Source: Deltaproteobacteria bacterium
Lineage (GTDB): Bacteria; Myxococcota_A; Polyangia; HGW-17; SLPX01
Direction of reading: 5' to 3'
Assembly (NCBI GenBank): GCA_011390535.1
Contig: JAABSF010000064.1
Coordinates: forward strand, 1-9,852
Length of the DNA: 9,852 nt
Shown here: positions 6,221 through 9,852 of the stretch, in pieces
Position numbering within the stretch: position 1 is the first letter of the stretch
Layout: each line of letters begins with the position of its first letter
The notes under the pieces: generated by a model
Database searches by the model: none
What the model was told of the DNA's origin: nothing
Seen by the model: only the letters and a program-made list of their open reading frames with translations
Position numbers and translations under genes: made by a program

Positions 6221-6724
6221 TCAATTGTCTTTTTGTCTTGTGAGCCTGAAAACTCCATAGCGTTCGTTGCCTCTCAAAAGCCTCAATTCTATTCGATCTT
6301 TGCCATGAAGGCTCACGATTACAATCATCTCTTTTTCATGTGGATCCGTGGGCTGAGCAGTCATGAGAAAGACTGCGTATGGTTCGCCTCCGAATGTAAG
6401 GGTATTAAGGGAATCGTTTTGCGCTTTTTCCAAATGCTCTAAGGGCGTATCATGGAAATCTCCGGGGGTGCATGTCTCTTGGTTTTCGTCTCTCACACAT
6501 GTTGTCATGGTTGCTTCAAGCTTGCGGCTGTTTGCATATTGGATGTCCACCTGCATCTGGGTGCGCGATGAGAACCCACTCCTTACGGATGCGTCTTCCA
6601 TAATGGCTCCTTCCCATATTCCATTGAAGTCCTTCAGGTTTGTGCACCCCATGGACAGTATGATTAGGGCTGCAAATAGTGTGGTTCTGCTCATTATGTT
6701 GCCGGTTATTTTCCTTACATTCAT
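6221..6724 (-). CDS. Small lipoprotein, unknown function
   Basis: A 167-residue predicted lipoprotein of no recognised family. With the start at 6724 the N-terminus reads MNVRKITGNIMSRTTLFAAL and the lipobox ends LSMGC (Cys27). The remainder is soluble and beta-rich: FNGIWEGAI, a segment with two cysteines in TTCVRDENQETC, then AVFLMTAQP and a C-terminal RIELRLLRGNERYGVFRLTR. The opening NGIWEG after the lipid anchor resembles small lipocalin-like domains that begin with a G.W.G motif, but this is only a resemblance. The start was chosen because GGAG (minus strand, 6734-6731) lies 6 nt before it. The frame is open to an ATG at 6772, but that start lacks a ribosome-binding site and would place a strong hairpin inside the coding region. 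The gene points away from the Omp85 gene. Confidence 0.72.
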   Translation of the reverse strand: MNVRKITGNIMSRTTLFAALIILSMGCTNLKDFNGIWEGAIMEDASVRSGFSSRTQMQVDIQYANSRKLEATMTTCVRDENQETCTPGDFHDTPLEHLEKAQNDSLNTLTFGGEPYAVFLMTAQPTDPHEKEMIVIVSLHGKDRIELRLLRGNERYGVFRLTRQKDN

Positions 6725-6746
6725 GTTTGACTCCATGTCCCACCAG

Positions 6747-6768
6747 AGCTCCGGATTTCGCCGGAGCT
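6747..6768. promoter_or_regulatory. Strong hairpin in the probable 5' leader of the small lipoprotein gene
   Basis: AGCTCCGG (6747-6754) and CCGGAGCT (6761-6768) are perfect 8-base arms around a 6-nt loop. On the minus strand the hairpin ends 22 nt before the ATG at 6724 and just ahead of its GGAG. No T-run follows on either strand, so a leader element that affects translation or stability fits better than a terminator. Confidence 0.45.
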
Positions 6769-6796
6769 TCATATTCGACTTGAGTTCTTACAAAGA

Positions 6797-6810
6797 AACT
6801 ATTTATAGTT
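6797..6810 (-). promoter_or_regulatory. Dyad over a -10-like element, candidate promoter/operator of the small lipoprotein gene
   Basis: AACTAT-TT-ATAGTT is a perfect 6-base-arm dyad. On the minus strand it contains TATAAA (complement of 6802-6807), five of six matches to a -10 box; no good -35 box is seen at the right distance. Transcription from here would yield a leader of about 70 nt that includes the 6747-6768 hairpin. Confidence 0.3.
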
Positions 6811-6840
6811 CATCTCTACTGCAAACTAACGTCTTGCTTT

Positions 6841-6910
6841 TTCAACCCTTTGAAGCAGGGTTGTTGAATTCTTTATCCCGGACGCTTCAACAGGTTCCTG
6901 TTTTGTCCGG
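6841..6910 (+). promoter_or_regulatory. Nested, mutually exclusive hairpins upstream of the Omp85 gene
   Basis: Three pairings are visible. (1) CAACCC 6843-6848 with GGGTTG 6858-6863. (2) TTGAAGC 6850-6856 with GCTTCAA 6884-6890. (3) CCGGAC 6878-6883 with GTCCGG 6905-6910, enclosing AACAGG 6889-6894 with CCTGTT 6897-6902. Pairing 2 uses the loop of 1 and the left part of 3, so it excludes the other two. There is no T-run after pairing 3. The set lies 73-142 nt before the ATG at 6983. It could be a leader switch or overlapping protein-binding dyads. Confidence 0.4.
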
Positions 6911-6982
6911 CTGAAAAGATAAGAGTAATTCTACACCTATTCGAGTACTATTGGTACTATGGCCTTCAGGAGAAAATGGAAA

Positions 6983-8692
6983 ATGAAGGTTGCAGCTTTA
7001 TTGGTTTTTTGTACGTCATCTTTGTTTGCCGGCAGTGTTTTGGCCGACGCTGAACCTCCGGTGGACAAGTCTGAGGGAGCTGCAACTCATTCCGAGACCG
7101 CTGAAACGCAGGGTGAGGCTGCTGATACCCAGCGTGAGAATGCCGATAGCAAGGGAGTAGATACTGAAGCCAAGGAGGGAGACGGTGGAAACAAGGTGGA
7201 AAACCCAAAAAACAAAGGAGAAAACCACAAGATCCAGGCTCAGGATACTGAAAATGATGGAGAGAATAAAACTGAAGTCGGTGGGGGGAGTACAGAAAAA
7301 AGGGAAAATAAAGATAACCTTGTAAAAAAATCCGGCCAAGAAGAGGAAGAGCACTTTGGACCCACATACGTAATAGAGAAGATCAAAATCAAAGGTAACA
7401 AGAAGACCAAAGGTTCTCTGATAAAGAGACACCTGCCTTTTAAAAGAGGGGATCAGATCAGCGCATGGGATCCCCGCGTGACGATGGCCAAGTATAGATT
7501 GTTGGGGCTGGGTTTTTTTCGCAGAGTCGCGCTCTCTTTGACCAAAGGTAGCCGGAAGGGGTTCGCGGTGTTGGAGGTGAAGGTAACTGAGCGAGGTACG
7601 CTTTGGGTGGAGTCTGTTTTTTTGGGCGCGAGTGAAGTCACACCTGTTTGGGGGGGGGTGGATTTGGCAGAGAAAAACTTTTTGGGAATGGGGATTATTT
7701 TGTCCGGGGCTTTTGTGGCGGGAACAAAGGCCAAGGTGAAGGGAAGCAGGCCTCAACATGCCGAGAGGCTTCGTTTTACCGACAGGTATTTTTTGGGCTC
7801 CAGGTTTTCTCTCTCCTTGATGGCGCTTTATTCAGACGCAAGCGAGTTTTTCAGAGTTTCGGGTAAAAATAATTGGAGCGCTCCGGGTAACTTCAGGGCG
7901 ATAAATTACAAACGTTACGGTGGGACTATTGGCACAGCGGTGGATGTGGGGCAGTGGAACAGAATGGGTGTTCATTTGAGAATAGAGGGGATAAACGCTG
8001 ATCTCCCCATGGGGTTGACAAGAACATACCCGGACGGGACGACCTCTGGGATCAATTATCATCTTAACCCTGGAAACAGTTATCTTTCTTCTCTTGTAGC
8101 CAACTTTACTCGAGACAGAAGAGATGAAGCCATTTTTCCGACTCGTGGTTACCGAATTGATGTCACCGGAGAGTTGGCATCAGAGGTGATTGGTTCGAGT
8201 TATTCATTTACAAAAGTAGTTGCTCGTTACCGCCACTGGTGGCGATTGCCCAAGCTGAGTCATTCTTTAAGCATTGAAGTTTTGGGTGGTTTGATAGTGG
8301 GGAATGCGCCCCTGTTTTCAAAGTTTTTTGTTTCGGATTTGAATCCGCTGTTGCCCCAGAGAGCTTTGGATCTGAACTTTTCGACTCTTCCGAGTCGGAA
8401 CCTTTTCAATACAGTGATTGATTCCATGCGTTATGAAGATGTAACAGCCAAAATAGCGTTGGAATACTCTGTGACATTTTTTAGGAGGAAATCAGTTTTC
8501 TACAGGGGGAATTTTTTCGTGAGAACGGGAACTTTCGCGCTTTTTTCTCGGGAGCACCTCAGGCAGCGTGAGTCATCATTGCGAGCGGCGATTCCTGTTG
8601 ATCTTACACTTGACGTGGGTGTCCGGTTTGACACCGCTGTGGGCGTCTTTACGGTATCTATTGCAAATGCGCTTGGTCGAATACCTTTATAA
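6983..8692 (+). CDS. Omp85/BamA-like outer-membrane beta-barrel protein with one POTRA
   Basis: With the start at 6983 the protein has 569 residues. A signal peptide (MKVAALLVFCTSS to about residue 23) is followed by a low-complexity, Glu/Lys/Asn/Gly-rich linker (about 24-125) with imperfect short repeats. A single POTRA-like domain spans about 128-205 (YVIEKIKIKGNKKTKGSLIKR, then KYRLLGLGFFRRVALSL). A C-terminal barrel of about 360 residues carries Omp85 signatures: DLAEKNFLGMG (about 227-237) and RDEAIFPTRGYRIDV (about 380-394). Where the barrel motif VRGF or VRGY is expected after KFFVSDLN (about 447-454), the sequence reads PLLPQRALDLNFS. The last residue is Leu, not the usual aromatic. 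AGGAG (6968-6972) lies 10 nt before ATG 6983; the in-frame ATG at 6959 has no ribosome-binding site but would also give a valid signal peptide. Compared with BamA (five POTRAs) and TamA (three) it is short, so it is probably a lineage-specific Omp85 rather than BamA itself. Confidence 0.87.
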   Translation: MKVAALLVFCTSSLFAGSVLADAEPPVDKSEGAATHSETAETQGEAADTQRENADSKGVDTEAKEGDGGNKVENPKNKGENHKIQAQDTENDGENKTEVGGGSTEKRENKDNLVKKSGQEEEEHFGPTYVIEKIKIKGNKKTKGSLIKRHLPFKRGDQISAWDPRVTMAKYRLLGLGFFRRVALSLTKGSRKGFAVLEVKVTERGTLWVESVFLGASEVTPVWGGVDLAEKNFLGMGIILSGAFVAGTKAKVKGSRPQHAERLRFTDRYFLGSRFSLSLMALYSDASEFFRVSGKNNWSAPGNFRAINYKRYGGTIGTAVDVGQWNRMGVHLRIEGINADLPMGLTRTYPDGTTSGINYHLNPGNSYLSSLVANFTRDRRDEAIFPTRGYRIDVTGELASEVIGSSYSFTKVVARYRHWWRLPKLSHSLSIEVLGGLIVGNAPLFSKFFVSDLNPLLPQRALDLNFSTLPSRNLFNTVIDSMRYEDVTAKIALEYSVTFFRRKSVFYRGNFFVRTGTFALFSREHLRQRESSLRAAIPVDLTLDVGVRFDTAVGVFTVSIANALGRIPL

Positions 8693-8720
8693 CAAAGCTC
8701 TCGGGCAGCGAACTGATCGG

Positions 8721-9401
8721 ATGTCGTTTCGCGGTGGACGTTACCGGTTCACGAGTGTTTTCGTGTTTCTCACAATTTCTTTGGTCACGGCTTCGGTTTC
8801 TTTGCCTTGTTTTGCCAAAAAACGTTTTAAGTACAAGGTGGCGCGATTTGTTGAGTCGAAAGGTGTCATCTACATGAATGTCTCTTTTCCTGAGCTGTTT
8901 ACTAAAAAGCTGAAGAAGAAGATCAAGAGCGGGTTTGTGCAGACAATAGTTGTTCGTGTGACATTAAGAGACGCACTGACGAGAGAGCGTTTAGTGAGAA
9001 CAGTTTGGACTTGTACTTTGGTTTACGACTTATGGGAGAAGCGTTATCTGGTTAGGGTAGCCGATTCGGTTAAAAGCAGTACTTACAAGGTCGAGAAACC
9101 CAAAGATGCCATAAAGAGAAGCACCACCATCCATCGTATTCCTCTCATTGATCAAAAGAAGATAGAACCATCACGGTATTATTATGTTGGATTGAGAATT
9201 CTATATAATCCCATGTCCAAAAAACTCATAAAGAAGGTAAAGAGATGGTTGAAAAGTCCCAGGGAAGCAGGGCATGATCGGATGCTTCAGAGTTCCTCTT
9301 TCTTTGGTTCATCTCTAAGCTTTTTCGTGAACCCGCGCATCAGCCCGGCGGAACGACTTTTGCGGCTTCGGACCCAGTTTTTTTACAGGACGGAAAAATG
9401 A
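8721..9401 (+). CDS. Secreted DUF4390-like protein
   Basis: The 226-residue product starts with a signal peptide (MSFRGGRYRFTSVFVFLTIS, probable cleavage after PCFA). The mature part resembles DUF4390 proteins: VARFVESKGVIYMNVSF, a lysine-rich helix region (FTKKLKKKIKSGF), TIVVRVTLRDALTRERLVRT, then TLVYDLWEKRYLVRV, a Y.VGLRI strand, and a C-terminal SSFFGSSLSFFVN. DUF4390 proteins are small, periplasmic and of unknown function, and in several proteobacteria lie just upstream of NtrY-type sensor kinases, as seems to be the case here. The frame is open back to 8568, inside the Omp85 gene, but the start at 8721 gives a normal signal peptide and a 28-bp gap; its ribosome-binding site is weak. 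The protein is very basic. Family assignment is from memory of the pattern. Confidence 0.72.
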   Translation: MSFRGGRYRFTSVFVFLTISLVTASVSLPCFAKKRFKYKVARFVESKGVIYMNVSFPELFTKKLKKKIKSGFVQTIVVRVTLRDALTRERLVRTVWTCTLVYDLWEKRYLVRVADSVKSSTYKVEKPKDAIKRSTTIHRIPLIDQKKIEPSRYYYVGLRILYNPMSKKLIKKVKRWLKSPREAGHDRMLQSSSFFGSSLSFFVNPRISPAERLLRLRTQFFYRTEK

Positions 9402-9447
9402 AAAAACACTGTTTTTCCAAAAAACCGGAGCATGAGAGAGTGAGACC

Positions 9448-9852
9448 ATGAGACGGCCCAAATTCATGGGGCTCTTTGAAATAAAGATAGTGAGCACTAT
9501 GGTGCTTATGGCAGCGGGGATTTTTCTGGTCTCGGTGTATTTGGCAAGAGATATGTTGAATGTCAGCACCTCTATCGCTAGGAAGCGCTCTCAGGAGATT
9601 TTTAAAGAGCTGAAAGAGTCGGCGGTTTTTTATCGTGAGTTGGTTGAGACACGGAAGCGGCTCTTTGAAGAGAGAGGGCGGAAGTATGCGCTTCTTATTG
9701 GAAACGAATGGAAAGCGTTCGATGAAAAAAAAGGGGCTCAACGGAAGCAGATGTTGAGGGCGATTTTCGGAGATGACGAAGATTTGGGGGTGGTTAGGGT
9801 TCTGGATTCTAAAGAAAACGAGATTGTGTCACTTCGGTTGAGAGATGACTCG
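9448..9852 (+). CDS. N-terminus of a membrane protein, probable sensor histidine kinase (3' end outside window)
   Basis: An open frame of 135 codons runs to the right edge. It begins MRRPKFMGLFEIKIVSTMVL and has one transmembrane helix at about residues 12-33, then a charged, coiled-coil-like stretch (about 42-80, with RKRSQEIFKELKESAVFYRE and VETRKRLFEERGRKYALLI). After that comes a soluble sensor-like region with IFGDDEDLGVVRVLDSKENE. The kinase core, if present, lies beyond the window. The call rests on this N-terminal layout, which resembles NtrY-like and myxobacterial sensor kinases, and on its position 46 bp after a DUF4390-like gene. Only a weak purine-rich ribosome-binding site (GAGAGAG) precedes the ATG. 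An ATG at 9432 ends after three codons. It could be another membrane-anchored signalling protein. Confidence 0.68.
   Translation, partial: MRRPKFMGLFEIKIVSTMVLMAAGIFLVSVYLARDMLNVSTSIARKRSQEIFKELKESAVFYRELVETRKRLFEERGRKYALLIGNEWKAFDEKKGAQRKQMLRAIFGDDEDLGVVRVLDSKENEIVSLRLRDDS

Noticed and set aside
7016..7759. Long minus-strand open frame opposite the Omp85 gene
   Set aside because: No family resemblance, and the plus-strand frame has clear POTRA and barrel motifs.
8568..8720. Longer form of the DUF4390-like gene starting inside the Omp85 gene
   Set aside because: It would overlap the upstream gene by 125 bp and bury the signal peptide; ATG 8721 gives a proper secreted protein.

Overview
The window looks like chromosomal DNA from a Gram-negative, deltaproteobacterial-grade bacterium (Myxococcota or a relative such as the Bradymonadales) of moderate GC. 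This placement is inferred. It rests on an apolipoprotein N-acyltransferase, an Omp85 barrel protein, type III secretion (T3SS) ring and rod genes beside a FliA-like sigma factor, a Cys-rich then Gly-rich lipoprotein, and a DUF4390-like gene followed by a membrane-anchored kinase-like gene. No rRNA, tRNA, IS element, phage gene or CRISPR array was seen.

Layout. Positions 2-1174 (+) hold the C-terminal catalytic part of Lnt, cut by the window edge. Convergent to it on the minus strand, from 3773 down to 1286, is a small T3SS block: a sigma-28-like factor, a 290-bp regulatory-looking gap, sctI (inner rod) and sctJ (inner-membrane ring lipoprotein). The gap holds a 19-bp direct repeat (three full units and a partial one) and a perfect 7-bp-arm dyad. 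Divergent from the sigma gene, 4070-4408 (+) is a small stand-alone SCP2-type sterol/lipid-binding protein. Two minus-strand lipoprotein genes follow: a 460-residue Cys-rich/Gly-rich surface protein (5920-4538) and a small unknown lipoprotein (6724-6221). From 6983 to the right edge a plus-strand group encodes an Omp85/BamA-like outer-membrane protein with a single POTRA and a long charged linker, a secreted DUF4390-like protein, and the N-terminus of a membrane protein that is probably a sensor histidine kinase.

How the genes fit together. The common theme is the cell envelope. Lnt would complete the acylation of the three predicted lipoproteins (SctJ and the two unknown ones). The sigma gene lies upstream of sctI-sctJ in the same direction and is a natural candidate to control them, but no sigma-28 promoter could be confirmed. 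The T3SS block stops at sctJ against lnt, so the export apparatus, ATPase and secretin must be encoded elsewhere if the system is complete. The Omp85, DUF4390 and kinase genes are closely spaced and probably co-transcribed.

The most unusual items are the isolated sigma/sctI/sctJ block with its 19-bp repeats, the nested and mutually exclusive hairpins upstream of the Omp85 gene, and the Omp85 protein itself (one POTRA, 100-residue charged linker, no recognisable VRGF/VRGY motif).
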